From Oscillospiraceae bacterium (GTDB lineage: Bacteria > Bacillota > Clostridia > Oscillospirales > Acutalibacteraceae), in NCBI GenBank assembly GCA_025757685.1, contig CP107220.1:1819501-1883500 (forward strand): 64,000 bases of DNA. The letters run 5' to 3'. Both the position numbers and the translations under genes were made by a program. A model generated the notes under the pieces. That model worked only from the letters and a program-made list of their open reading frames with translations. It made no database searches and was not told the DNA's origin. Positions 32,078 to 40,195 of this stretch are shown in pieces; the first letter of the stretch is position 1; each line of letters starts with the position of its first letter.

Positions 32078-34399
32078 TTATTCAATCCCAAAATGCGCCT
32101 TTGCCAAGCGCACGGTCTCCATCGCGTCCTTGGCGTAATGATCCGCGTGAATCATCTCCGCATAAGAGCGGGTCAGCACCGCGCCACCAACGATCACCTT
32201 GGCATTGGTGTTCTTGTGCACCAGCTCAATGGTACGCTCCATGGCCGGCACAGTGGTGGTCATCAGCGCAGACAGTCCCACCAGCGTGGCGTTATTGTCC
32301 TGCACCGCCTGGAGCACCGTTTCCTCCGGCACATCCTTGCCCAGATCCAGCACATCAAAACCGTAGTTCTCCAGCAGCACCTTCACGATATTTTTGCCAA
32401 TATCGTGAATATCGCCGTGCACGGTAGCAAGCACAATTTTATGGGGGCTTTTCTTTTGCTGGCCGGTGGTGCGCAGCTTTTCCTTGATCACATCAAAAGC
32501 AGATTTGGCCGCGTCTGCGCTCATCAGCAGCTGGGGCAGAAATACTTTATTCTTCTCAAAGCCGTCGCCCACCACATCCAGTGCCGGGATAATATGCTCG
32601 TTGATGATTTGCAAGCTGTCCTGCTCTTCCAGCAGCCCGGCAGCGCACTGGCCCGCCTCCTTGCGCATACCTTTGATAATGGCGGTTTTCAGATCCACCG
32701 TGGTGCCTGCGGGCGTAGCTGTTGCCGTCTCCGTCACCGAAGCGATATAGTCCTGGCAGTTGTCGTCCAGCCCCGCCAGGGCGTTGTAGCTATAATAGGC
32801 GTTCATCATGGCGTCGCTGAGGGGGTTCATAATTCCGGCAGACAGCCCCGCTTCCAGCGCCAGGGTAAAGAACGCGGTATTGATCATCTCCCGCTTGGGC
32901 AGACCAAAGGAAATATTGCTGACGCCCAGGGTGGTGGCAACGCCCAGCTCGTGGCGCAGCACCCGCACCGCCTTCAGCGTCTCAATGGCGTTGCGTTTGT
33001 CCGTGCTGACGGTCATCACCAGCGCGTCAAACACCAGCTGGTGCTTAGGGATACCGTATTCCGCAGCGGTGGCAATGATCTTCTTGGCAATGGCAATGCG
33101 CCCTTCTGCCGTAGGGGGAATACCGCTCTCGTCCAGGCACAAACACACCACAACCGCACCGTACTTCTTCACCAACGGAAAGACGGCGTGCATACTCTCC
33201 TGCTTGCCGTTCACAGAATTGAGCATCGCCTTGCCGTTATAATGGCGCAGGCCCACTTCCATAGCCTCCACATCGGAGGTGTCGATTTGCAGCGGCAGGT
33301 CCAGCACCCCTTGCAGGGCAAACAGCGCCTGCTGCATCATTGCCGGCTCGTCAATCTCCGGCAAGCCTACATTCACATCCAAAATATGGGCGCCCTTATC
33401 TTTTTGGGCAATACCCTCTTTGATAAGATAGTTAATATCCTTTTCCCGCAGGGCGGCTTTCATCAACTTTTTGCCGGTGGGGTTGATCCGCTCGCCTACA
33501 ATGACCGGCTTTTTGCCCAGCTCCACCGTTTGGGAATAGCTGCTCACCAGCGTGCGGGGCGCCGGGGTGTGCACCACTGCAGGAATATCCTTGACCCGCT
33601 GGATCATCTTTGCAATATGCGCCGGGGTGGTGCCGCAGCAGCCGCCCAAATAGCTGACCCCCAGCTTGGCAATGGCCTCCATCTTCTCCGCAAAGGCTTC
33701 CGGGTCCACATTATACACCGTCTCGCCGTTGACAGACTCTGGCAGCCCGGCGTTGGGGTTCACGATGATGGGCAGGCAAGTCAGTTCCCGCAGCTGCGCC
33801 ACCAGGGGCAGCATTTGATCCGGTCCCATGGAGCAGTTAAAGCCCAGGGCGTCTACCCCCAGTCCCTCCAGCATGGTCACTGCCGTTTCAATATCCGCGC
33901 CGGTAAGCAGCCGCCCTTTTTCGTCCATGATCATGGTGGTAAATACCGGCAGGTCACAATTTTCCTTGGCCGCCAGTACCGCCGCCTTCAACTCCAGCGT
34001 GTCGCTCATGGTCTCAATAAGCACCAAGTCCGCACCGGGGGCACCGGCACGAATGGTGCGGGCAAACAGGTCGTAGGCGTCGTCAAACGCCAACTCCCCC
34101 ATGGGCTGAAGCAGCTTGCCCAAAGGGCCAATGTCCAGCACAACTTTCTTTCCGGTGCGGCGCACCAGCGCAGTGGCTGCCTGCACCAGTTCCTCTACAT
34201 TGTCAAACTTCAGACCGTTGGCGCCAAAGGTATTGGTGCTGATAAACTCTGCTCCGGCGTCCGCATACGCCTGATGAATGGCGGCGATCTCCTCCGGGTG
34301 GGTCAGGTTCAGCGGCTCCGGCAGCGCACCGGGGCCAAGCAAACCGGCTGCCTGGAGCATGGTGCCCATGCCGCCGTCAAAAAAGCGAATCTTATTCAT
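32078..34399 (-). CDS. metH: B12-dependent methionine synthase, core subunit
   Basis: A 773-residue cytoplasmic enzyme transferring methyl from methyl-THF to homocysteine. Domains: homocysteine/Zn domain (~1-285, with 'FDGGMGTML', 'GFNCSMGP' and the 'GGCCGTTP' Zn cysteines), pterin domain (~300-560, 'VGERINPTGKK', 'ILDVNVGLPE'), B12 cap (~570-650) and cobalamin-binding domain ('VHGDIHDIGKNIV', DxHxxG). The reactivation domain present in E. coli MetH (~1230 residues) is absent and supplied by the gene upstream. ATG 34399 has GGAGG 7 nt upstream and overlaps that gene by 8 nt. Confidence 0.95.
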   Translation of the reverse strand: MNKIRFFDGGMGTMLQAAGLLGPGALPEPLNLTHPEEIAAIHQAYADAGAEFISTNTFGANGLKFDNVEELVQAATALVRRTGKKVVLDIGPLGKLLQPMGELAFDDAYDLFARTIRAGAPGADLVLIETMSDTLELKAAVLAAKENCDLPVFTTMIMDEKGRLLTGADIETAVTMLEGLGVDALGFNCSMGPDQMLPLVAQLRELTCLPIIVNPNAGLPESVNGETVYNVDPEAFAEKMEAIAKLGVSYLGGCCGTTPAHIAKMIQRVKDIPAVVHTPAPRTLVSSYSQTVELGKKPVIVGERINPTGKKLMKAALREKDINYLIKEGIAQKDKGAHILDVNVGLPEIDEPAMMQQALFALQGVLDLPLQIDTSDVEAMEVGLRHYNGKAMLNSVNGKQESMHAVFPLVKKYGAVVVCLCLDESGIPPTAEGRIAIAKKIIATAAEYGIPKHQLVFDALVMTVSTDKRNAIETLKAVRVLRHELGVATTLGVSNISFGLPKREMINTAFFTLALEAGLSAGIMNPLSDAMMNAYYSYNALAGLDDNCQDYIASVTETATATPAGTTVDLKTAIIKGMRKEAGQCAAGLLEEQDSLQIINEHIIPALDVVGDGFEKNKVFLPQLLMSADAAKSAFDVIKEKLRTTGQQKKSPHKIVLATVHGDIHDIGKNIVKVLLENYGFDVLDLGKDVPEETVLQAVQDNNATLVGLSALMTTTVPAMERTIELVHKNTNAKVIVGGAVLTRSYAEMIHADHYAKDAMETVRLAKAHFGIE

Positions 34400-34970
34400 G
34401 CGCTTGTCCTCCGTCCTGGGGTTCAATACCGATAATGGCCGTTACGCTCTTGGTGGGGATCATTTGGCAGGTGTCACTAAGGGTCAGCCCAATGCGCTTG
34501 GTCAGATCCAACAGAGCAAAAATCTTGCGTTGCTCGGTAATATCCAAATCAAAATAGCCCGGCGAATATCGCTGCCGCAGGGTCAGCCCCTGGGCGCGCA
34601 GCCGGTTCTCTATACCGTCGCAGACCTCCTCGATCTTAGAGGCCAGCACTGCCTGCATCACCGCGCCTCGGGCAATACCGTCCACCGAGTAGGTGCGCAG
34701 CAGCCGATCGCACTCAAAGCCCAAAGTGGCACCGAAAATGCACACCCGATCGCACCCGGCAATGGTTTGCGCCAGGCGGCGGCTCTTGAGAGTAAATCCC
34801 TCCACCTCCAGCGCGTCCGCCGTCACCCGGCAGGGAAAGATCCGCTCCAGGGTGCGGGGCTGCACCGTAGCGTCCACTTCCGCCATACAGTCGTCGATCA
34901 ACGCCAGCAACCGGGGATCATCCACCCGTGAGGCGGTACGCAGATAGTGTAAAATCTCTGTCTTATTCAT
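34392..34970 (-). CDS. Methionine synthase activation-domain protein
   Basis: A 192-residue stand-alone protein resembling the activation domain of MetH ('VQPRTLERIFPC', 'SRRLAQTIAGCDRVCIFGAT', 'QRYSPGYFDLDI', 'LSDTCQMIPTKSVTAIIG'). It lets MetH be reductively remethylated with SAM after cobalamin oxidation. The start is ATG 34970, overlapping metF by 8 nt. Splitting this domain from MetH is known in Clostridia and other anaerobes. Confidence 0.88.
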   Translation of the reverse strand: MNKTEILHYLRTASRVDDPRLLALIDDCMAEVDATVQPRTLERIFPCRVTADALEVEGFTLKSRRLAQTIAGCDRVCIFGATLGFECDRLLRTYSVDGIARGAVMQAVLASKIEEVCDGIENRLRAQGLTLRQRYSPGYFDLDITEQRKIFALLDLTKRIGLTLSDTCQMIPTKSVTAIIGIEPQDGGQAHE

Positions 34971-35826
34971 GAATAATGCTGCCCAACTCTCGCACAATGG
35001 CACCGGCCACATCCGGCTTGTTCATGGTGTAAATATGAATATGATCCACGCCGTTGGCCATCAGGTCGATGATCTGCTCGGCAGCGTACACAATGCCTGC
35101 CTGCTGCATGGCGTCGTCCCGATCGCCGAAGCGCTCCACGATCTTTACAAACTTGGTGGGCAGAGAGCAGCCGGACAGCTTCACCGTTCGCTCCAGCTGG
35201 CTGGCCTTGGTAATGGGCATGATCCCGGCGATCAGCGGCACATCAATGCCCTTAATGGCGCACATCTCCCGGAAATTGTAAAACACCGTATTATCAAAGA
35301 ACATTTGGGTGGTCAGGAAGTCCACGCCGCAGTCCACCTTTTGCTTTAAGTGCTCCAGATCCTCCACCCGGTTCTTGCTCTCCGGATGCACCTCCGGGTA
35401 GCAGGCGCCACCAATGCAAAAATCGCCCAGCGTGCGAATTTCGTTTACCAATTGGTAAGCGTGCTCAAAATACTGCTCTGCCGGGAACTGAAAGTCCCGG
35501 GGAATATCTCCCCGCAGGGCCAAAATATTCTCAATGCCGTTCTCTTGCAGCTCCGCTACCACCTGATGAATTTTATCCCGGGTAGAGGTCAGGCAGGTCA
35601 GATGCGCCAGTGGGGTCACACCGTCATCCAGGATCTCTCTTGCAATCTCCGTTGTAAAGCCGCTGGTGGTACCCGCAGCACCGTAAGTAACGCTCATAAA
35701 GGCCGGGTGGCTCTTTACCATCTCCTTGACCACTGCCTTGGTGCCCTCAATCTTGTCCCACTGCTTGGGAGGGAACACCTCAAAGGATACGGTGGGCTTT
35801 TGCTCTAAAATCGCTTTAATCTTCAT
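34963..35826 (-). CDS. metF: Methylenetetrahydrofolate reductase
   Basis: A 287-residue FAD-linked TIM barrel, the usual bacterial length. 'VSFEVFPPK' is the N-terminal active-site Glu segment, 'SVTYGAAGTT' the folate/flavin loop, 'ALRGDIP' and 'GGACYPE' follow, with 'GIMPI' near the C-terminal half. It makes 5-methyl-THF for MetH. GGAGG lies 9 nt before ATG 35826, which overlaps the rrf2 gene by 11 nt. Confidence 0.95.
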   Translation of the reverse strand: MKIKAILEQKPTVSFEVFPPKQWDKIEGTKAVVKEMVKSHPAFMSVTYGAAGTTSGFTTEIAREILDDGVTPLAHLTCLTSTRDKIHQVVAELQENGIENILALRGDIPRDFQFPAEQYFEHAYQLVNEIRTLGDFCIGGACYPEVHPESKNRVEDLEHLKQKVDCGVDFLTTQMFFDNTVFYNFREMCAIKGIDVPLIAGIMPITKASQLERTVKLSGCSLPTKFVKIVERFGDRDDAMQQAGIVYAAEQIIDLMANGVDHIHIYTMNKPDVAGAIVRELGSIIHE

Positions 35827-36235
35827 GCTTTTTATCCTCCGTCAGCAGGTCGGCAAGGGTCCTGCTCTCTAAAAAATCGTCAATCAACCGGTCCAGTTCC
35901 TGCCACATGGGGCGGGTCATACAGGCGTGCACCCGGGTGCAGCCGCTGTCACAGTCCATACAGGCCACCGGCGCCAGCGTGCCCTCCGTCAGCTTTAAGA
36001 TGGCGCCCACGGTATAGTCCTCCGGCGCCCGGGTCAGGCGGTAACCGCCGCTTTTGCCCCGGCGGCTCTCTACCATACCGGCTTTATTTAGCATAGCCAC
36101 AATGGCCTCTAAATATTTCATACTCACTGCCTGCCGCTGGCTAATATCGTGCAGCGAAATATAAGCGTCCGGGCATTGCTGGGCCAAATCCAGCATCACT
36201 TGCAGGGCGTAACGACCCTTTGTTGAAATCATCAT
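35816..36235 (-). CDS. Rrf2-family regulator heading the methionine operon
   Basis: A 139-residue winged-helix protein ('KGRYALQVMLDLAQ', 'QAVSMKYLEAIVAMLNKAG', 'SGGYRL'). A cysteine cluster at ~95-108 (CMDCDSGCTRVHAC) resembles the Fe-S ligand region of IscR/RsrR-type members rather than CymR, which lacks it. It is the first gene of an overlapping rrf2-metF-activation-metH operon and may tie methionine synthesis to iron-sulphur or redox status. Its DNA target was not found by eye. Confidence 0.85.
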   Translation of the reverse strand: MMISTKGRYALQVMLDLAQQCPDAYISLHDISQRQAVSMKYLEAIVAMLNKAGMVESRRGKSGGYRLTRAPEDYTVGAILKLTEGTLAPVACMDCDSGCTRVHACMTRPMWQELDRLIDDFLESRTLADLLTEDKKHED

Positions 36236-36508
36236 TTCACATCACCGCAGCAATAATACCACAAAAAAGGTAGGAATTCAACTGCACCGGCGGTTTTTCC
36301 TATATATTATCGGTATACGCACCATAGGCTGGGGCACTGGCGCCGACGGCGCACGCTGCCAAAGCGCCGACCGCCAAATGCGCCGCGCAAGAATCCATTT
36401 CGCTCCTTTTTTCCATAAATTAAAAATGAGCATTTAGCAAGAATAATCGAGATAACAAGAGAATAAGCGAGCAACAACAGGATATATTAAATTTGTTTGC
36501 CAAAAATG
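36236..36508. other. Intergenic region without recognised genes
   Basis: Divergent spacer between the rrf2 operon and rplM. GC-rich in its left half with small inverted repeats (GGCGCCGACGGCGC near 36332), AT-rich towards rplM. No gene seen. Confidence 0.5.
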
Positions 36509-36537
36509 TTGACTTTGCCCCTCGCCTGTGCTATTAT
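36509..36537 (+). promoter_or_regulatory. rplM-rpsI promoter
   Basis: TTGACT, 17 nt, TATTAT, about 60 nt before the rplM start. Confidence 0.75.
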
Positions 36538-36546
36538 ATTTCGGCA

Positions 36547-36571
36547 CGCAGAAAGAGCCAAGCGCTCTGCG
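36547..36571 (+). promoter_or_regulatory. Hairpin in the rplM leader
   Basis: CGCAGA (36547-36552) pairs with TCTGCG (36566-36571) near the 5' end of the transcript. Leaders of L13 operons are autoregulated in other Firmicutes, so this is a candidate. Confidence 0.45.
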
Positions 36572-36601
36572 GAGAATTTGAACAACGGAGGACTAGCGAT
36601 T

Positions 36602-37030
36602 ATGTCAACATTTATGCCTAAAGCGGACGAGATCGAACGCAAATGGTATGTGATCGACGCTGCTGACAAGCCCCTGGGCCGCGTAGCCGCTGAGGCTGCC
36701 ACCCTGCTGAGAGGCAAGCATAAGCCGATCTTCGCCCCCCATGTGGATTGCGGCGATTTTGTCATCATCATCAACACCGATAAGGCCGTTCTCACCGGCG
36801 ACAAGCTGAACAAGAAGCTGTATCAGCACCACACCGGCTACATCGGCAACCTGAAGGAAGTCAAGTATGGCACCCTGATGGCCGAGAAGAGCGACTTCGC
36901 CATGGAACTGGCTATTAAGGGTATGCTGCCGGACAGCACTCTGGGTCGCAAGCAGCTGACCAGATGCCGCATTTTCAAAGGCGCAGACCACAAGCACGAG
37001 GCCCAGAAGCCGGAAGCTTGGAATAAGTAA
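36602..37030 (+). CDS. rplM: Ribosomal protein L13
   Basis: A 142-residue protein with L13 signatures 'RKWYVIDAADKPLGRVA', 'LRGKHKPIFAPHVDCGDFV', 'YIGNLKEVKYG' and 'AIKGMLP'. ATG 36602 follows GGAGGA; a longer frame upstream lacks a site. First gene of the L13-S9 operon; S9 starts 16 nt downstream. Confidence 0.98.
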   Translation: MSTFMPKADEIERKWYVIDAADKPLGRVAAEAATLLRGKHKPIFAPHVDCGDFVIIINTDKAVLTGDKLNKKLYQHHTGYIGNLKEVKYGTLMAEKSDFAMELAIKGMLPDSTLGRKQLTRCRIFKGADHKHEAQKPEAWNK

Positions 37031-37046
37031 GGGAGGTATCTGAATT

Positions 37047-37445
37047 ATGTACGAAACGAATCCGTATTTCTACGGCACCGGCCGCAGAAAAGAATCTGTT
37101 GCTCGTGTACGCGTTTATGCAGGTACCGGCAAGATCACCATCAACGACAGAGATATTGATGATTACTTTGGTCTGGAGACCTTGAAGCTGATCGTGCGTC
37201 AGCCTCTGGCCATCACCGACACCACCGAGAAGTTTGACATCGTTTGCCGTGTAAGCGGCGGCGGCGTAACCGGCCAGGCCGGTGCCATCCGTCACGGTCT
37301 GTCCCGCGCCCTGCTGCAGTATGACGAGAGCCTGCGTCCTGCACTGAAGAAGGCCGGCTTCCTGACCCGTGACCCCAGAATGAAGGAGAGAAAGAAGCCC
37401 GGTCTGAAAAAGGCCCGTCGTGCTCCTCAGTTCTCCAAGAGATAA
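37047..37445 (+). CDS. rpsI: Ribosomal protein S9
   Basis: A 132-residue protein with 'GTGRRKESVARVRV', 'GQAGAIRHGLSRAL' and the basic C-terminal tail ending KARRAPQFSKR, whose last Arg contacts P-site tRNA. GGGAGG precedes ATG 37047. Confidence 0.98.
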   Translation: MYETNPYFYGTGRRKESVARVRVYAGTGKITINDRDIDDYFGLETLKLIVRQPLAITDTTEKFDIVCRVSGGGVTGQAGAIRHGLSRALLQYDESLRPALKKAGFLTRDPRMKERKKPGLKKARRAPQFSKR

Positions 37446-37462
37446 TTTATACAGATTATCCC

Positions 37463-37494
37463 AACAGCACTTCCAACACGGAAGTGCTGTTTTT
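37463..37494 (+). terminator. rpsI terminator
   Basis: A 12-bp perfect stem AACAGCACTTCC with its complement (37480-37491), then T's. Confidence 0.92.
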
Positions 37495-37555
37495 CTTTAC
37501 CCATTGCGGCATGATCCGATTGCGTGCCGTTTCAGCGCTATAAAATCGACAAATG

Positions 37556-37595
37556 AAAAAGCAGCTGCCCAAAAAATTTCGAGCAACTGCTTTTT
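37556..37595 (-). terminator. Terminator of the GNAT gene
   Basis: AAAAAGCAG-TGC ... GCA-CTGCTTTTT, functional in both directions, 48 nt past the acetyltransferase stop. Confidence 0.75.
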
Positions 37596-37643
37596 GACGA
37601 TGAAATCTGTTTTCACACGGTTATTCTTCATTTGATCCATCAT

Positions 37644-38072
37644 CTATTTTGTTAAATTTTTAAAAAACCGAATCTGCGCTTTCTCGTTGTCATACCCGAT
37701 GGAACGATAGAATTTGTGCGCCTCTGTTCTGGCCTTTCCGGAATTCAGCCGAACGGCGTGTATGCCGCATACCTTTGCCCAATTTTCCACAGCGCGCATA
37801 AGGGCTTTGCCGCAGCCCCTTCTGCGATATGCTTTTGACACGGCTAAACCTAAAATGTTGACCAGGCTTTCAAAATAAAGCGTGTTGTATTGCTCCGCAT
37901 GAACATAACCGACGACCTTACCATCTATTACGGCAACAAAAACCTTTTCTCTGCTTGCATCCAGATTCTTCAATCTTTCCTTGACCAAATCGGCGTTACA
38001 GTTATAACCCAAATCCTGACAGCAGATTTTGTGAATATCGATATAGTCGTTTACATTTGCTTCTCTGATCAT
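37644..38072 (-). CDS. GNAT-family N-acetyltransferase
   Basis: A 142-residue acetyl-CoA-dependent transferase. 'IREANVNDYIDIHKI' is the first strand, 'LGLAVSKAYRRRGCGKALM' the acetyl-CoA pyrophosphate loop (RRxGxG/A) and 'AHKFYRSIGY' the C-terminal motif. ATG 38072 has GAGG 8 nt upstream; a start 27 nt earlier is less well placed. Lower GC than its neighbours suggests later acquisition. Substrate unknown. Confidence 0.88.
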   Translation of the reverse strand: MIREANVNDYIDIHKICCQDLGYNCNADLVKERLKNLDASREKVFVAVIDGKVVGYVHAEQYNTLYFESLVNILGLAVSKAYRRRGCGKALMRAVENWAKVCGIHAVRLNSGKARTEAHKFYRSIGYDNEKAQIRFFKNLTK

Positions 38073-38240
38073 CCATTCAACCTCAAATCGGTTCAACACT
38101 CGCCAATACTATCCTGATTTTAACACAGGAACACACAAAGTGCAATGCTCATTCTATCTCAACAACACCGTATTTTGCGTATGGCGCAAAGGGTAGGCGT
38201 GGATATCTTCCGCCTGCGAACACACGGCAACCTATGCCTA

Positions 38241-38269
38241 TTGCACGGCGGGGCGGAATGTGGTACTAT
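38241..38269 (+). promoter_or_regulatory. Promoter of the two-component operon
   Basis: TTGCAC, 17 nt, TACTAT; transcription would start about 20 nt before the response regulator ATG. Confidence 0.6.
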
Positions 38270-38296
38270 GGAGAGAGAACGCCAAGGAGGTGTGGT

Positions 38297-38968
38297 ATGA
38301 ATATTCTAATGCTGGAGGACGACCCGGCCATTGCCCAGGGGCTGCGTTATTCGTTGGAGAGTGAGGGCTACACGGTCACCCACTGTGCCACGGTGGCCCG
38401 GGCGCTGGAGGCGGTGGGCGCCGGCCGATTCGACCTGTGCCTGCTGGATTTGACCCTGCCGGACGGCAGCGGCTACGATGTGTGCAAGGCCATTAAAGCC
38501 AAGGACGATACACCGGTGATCTTTCTCACCGCCTTTGACGATGAAGTGAATGTGGTGATGGGCCTGGAGCTGGGCGCCGACGACTACATCAGCAAGCCCT
38601 TTCGCCTGCGGGAGCTGATGGCGCGGATCAAGACGGTGCTGCGCCGCAGCAAGGGCGCTGCCACCGAGGAAATCCGTATAAGCGGTCTGACCGTGCGGAT
38701 GAAAGAGGGCAAAGTGCTGAAAAACGGGCAGGAAGTGATTTTAACCGCCCTGGAATACAAGCTGTTGCTGACCTTTTTGCAAAACCGTGGCCGGGTGCTC
38801 AGCCGCAATATGCTGCTGGAGAGCATTTGGGATGTGGCCGGCGACTTTGTCAGCGACAACACGCTGAGCGTATACATCAAGCGGCTGCGGGAGAAGATCG
38901 AGGATGACCCGGTGGAACCGCAGATCATTAAGACCGTGCGGGGCATGGGCTACAAGGTGGACGAATGA
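38297..38968 (+). CDS. OmpR/PhoB-family response regulator
   Basis: A 223-residue regulator. Receiver domain with 'LEDDPAI' acidic pocket, phospho-acceptor Asp in 'LLDLTLPDGSG' (~res 51), Thr in 'FLTAF' and Lys in 'SKPFRL'. A winged helix (~125-222) ends 'IKTVRGMGYKVDE'. AAGGAGGTG precedes ATG 38297. The stop overlaps the kinase start (ATGA). Regulators of this subgroup bind direct repeats and often control ABC exporters. Confidence 0.93.
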   Translation: MNILMLEDDPAIAQGLRYSLESEGYTVTHCATVARALEAVGAGRFDLCLLDLTLPDGSGYDVCKAIKAKDDTPVIFLTAFDDEVNVVMGLELGADDYISKPFRLRELMARIKTVLRRSKGAATEEIRISGLTVRMKEGKVLKNGQEVILTALEYKLLLTFLQNRGRVLSRNMLLESIWDVAGDFVSDNTLSVYIKRLREKIEDDPVEPQIIKTVRGMGYKVDE

Positions 38969-39966
38969 GCGAGGACAAACATTTTCGCCGCGCGCTGGTG
39001 CTGGGGCTGGTGATCAGCGCCCTGCTTATCGGCGTGGGCTTTTGGCAAAGCATCACCATGGGCATCGTCTGCCTGGTGAGCTGCGGGGCGCTGCTGGCGA
39101 TATTCTGCCTGTACACCCGCAATCAAACCCGAGAAATTCGGCGGCTATCCGATTACCTGACCACCCTGGTCAACGGCACGGCGCCGCTGCTGGTGCCCGC
39201 CAACAACCAGGAAGGCGAGCTGTCCCTTTTGGAGAATAACATTTACAAAACCGCCCGCAAGCTGCAAACCCAGGCGGAGCTGATGCAAAAGGACAAAACC
39301 TACCTGGCGGACGCGCTGGCCGACGTCTCGCACCAGCTAAAGACTCCCATCACCTCCATGACGGTGATGACGGATCTGCTGCTGGAAGAGGATCTACCCG
39401 CCGAAAAGCGGCTGGAATTTCTAAAGGGCATTTCCGCCCAGCTGGAAAAAATGCAGTGGATGATCACCTCTCTGCTGAAAATCAGCAAATTTGACGCGGG
39501 CACGGCAGTGCTGCACAAGGAGCCGGTGGAGCTGGCCGCAGTGGTGGAGCAGGCGCTGGCGCCCTTTATCATTCAAGCGGAGCTGCGCCAAATGACGCTG
39601 GCCGTGGACTGCCGGCAAGGGCAATTTTTGGGCGACCGGCTGTGGACGGTGGAAGCGGTACAGAATATTGTCAAAAACTGCCTGGAACACATGGACAACG
39701 GCGGCACCCTGCGCCTAACCGGCACCCAGACCGCCCTCTATTGCCAGCTGGTGATCGCCGACGATGGCTGCGGAATCGAAAAAGAGGACCTGCCCCATAT
39801 CTTTGAGCGGTTTTACAAGGGCAAAAACGCCGGGCCAGACAGCGTTGGCATTGGACTGGCGCTGAGCAAATCCGTGCTGAACCGGGAGAACGCCACCGTG
39901 GAGGTGCAAAGCACCGTAGGCGTCGGTACCACCTTTACCATTCGATTTTATCGGAATATAATTTAA
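38965..39966 (+). CDS. Sensor histidine kinase
   Basis: A 333-residue kinase. Two membrane helices (~10-28, ~30-48) with almost no extracellular loop, then HAMP-like/linker, DHp with 'DVSHQLKTPITSM' (phospho-His, ~125), and HATPase with N box 'IVKNCLEHM', G1 'DDGCGI' and G2 'GIGLALSK'. Kinases lacking an outside sensor are typically intramembrane-sensing partners of FtsX-type exporters (BceS-like). No exporter lies beside it; the ABC system at 25.5-28.8 kb is a candidate partner. Confidence 0.92.
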   Translation: MSEDKHFRRALVLGLVISALLIGVGFWQSITMGIVCLVSCGALLAIFCLYTRNQTREIRRLSDYLTTLVNGTAPLLVPANNQEGELSLLENNIYKTARKLQTQAELMQKDKTYLADALADVSHQLKTPITSMTVMTDLLLEEDLPAEKRLEFLKGISAQLEKMQWMITSLLKISKFDAGTAVLHKEPVELAAVVEQALAPFIIQAELRQMTLAVDCRQGQFLGDRLWTVEAVQNIVKNCLEHMDNGGTLRLTGTQTALYCQLVIADDGCGIEKEDLPHIFERFYKGKNAGPDSVGIGLALSKSVLNRENATVEVQSTVGVGTTFTIRFYRNII

Positions 39967-39990
39967 GGGCATTGACGGACGGTTCTTACA

Positions 39991-40016
39991 GCGGGCGGAT
40001 ACTATCCGCCCCTACG
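39991..40016. repeat. Short palindromic repeat GCGGGCGG...CCGCCCCTACG
   Basis: GGGCGGAT-ACT-ATCCGCCC followed by CTACG. Same family as 40041-40066, 56662-56687, 57346-57385 and 58818-58843; stems are kept while the loops differ. All are intergenic. Confidence 0.75.
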
Positions 40017-40040
40017 AGGGCACTTTTGTAACCGATTGAC

Positions 40041-40066
40041 CGTAGGGGCGGCAACCTGCCGCCCGC
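40041..40066. repeat. Short palindromic repeat, inverted copy
   Basis: CGTAGG then GGCGGCA-ACC-TGCCGCC; inverted relative to 39991-40016, 24 nt away. Confidence 0.75.
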
Positions 40067-40141
40067 ACTGCGTGCAATTCACTCATCGCACCCTACAAAT
40101 GTATATTTTACGCAAATACATTGCCCCATTTTATAACAACG

Positions 40142-40179
40142 AAAAACGGACCACCTATACGGGTGGTCCGTTTCTTTTT
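40142..40179 (-). terminator. Terminator of the LRR/dockerin gene
   Basis: AAACGGACCACC/GGTGGTCCGTTT stem with T-tracts, 17 nt past the stop at 40196. Confidence 0.88.
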
Positions 40180-40195
40180 GCTATTTTGTCCGTCT

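Noticed and set aside
31958..34435. Long plus-strand open frame opposite metH
   Set aside because: Antisense shadow of a clearly conserved enzyme; the product is a His/Arg/Gln-rich shadow translation.
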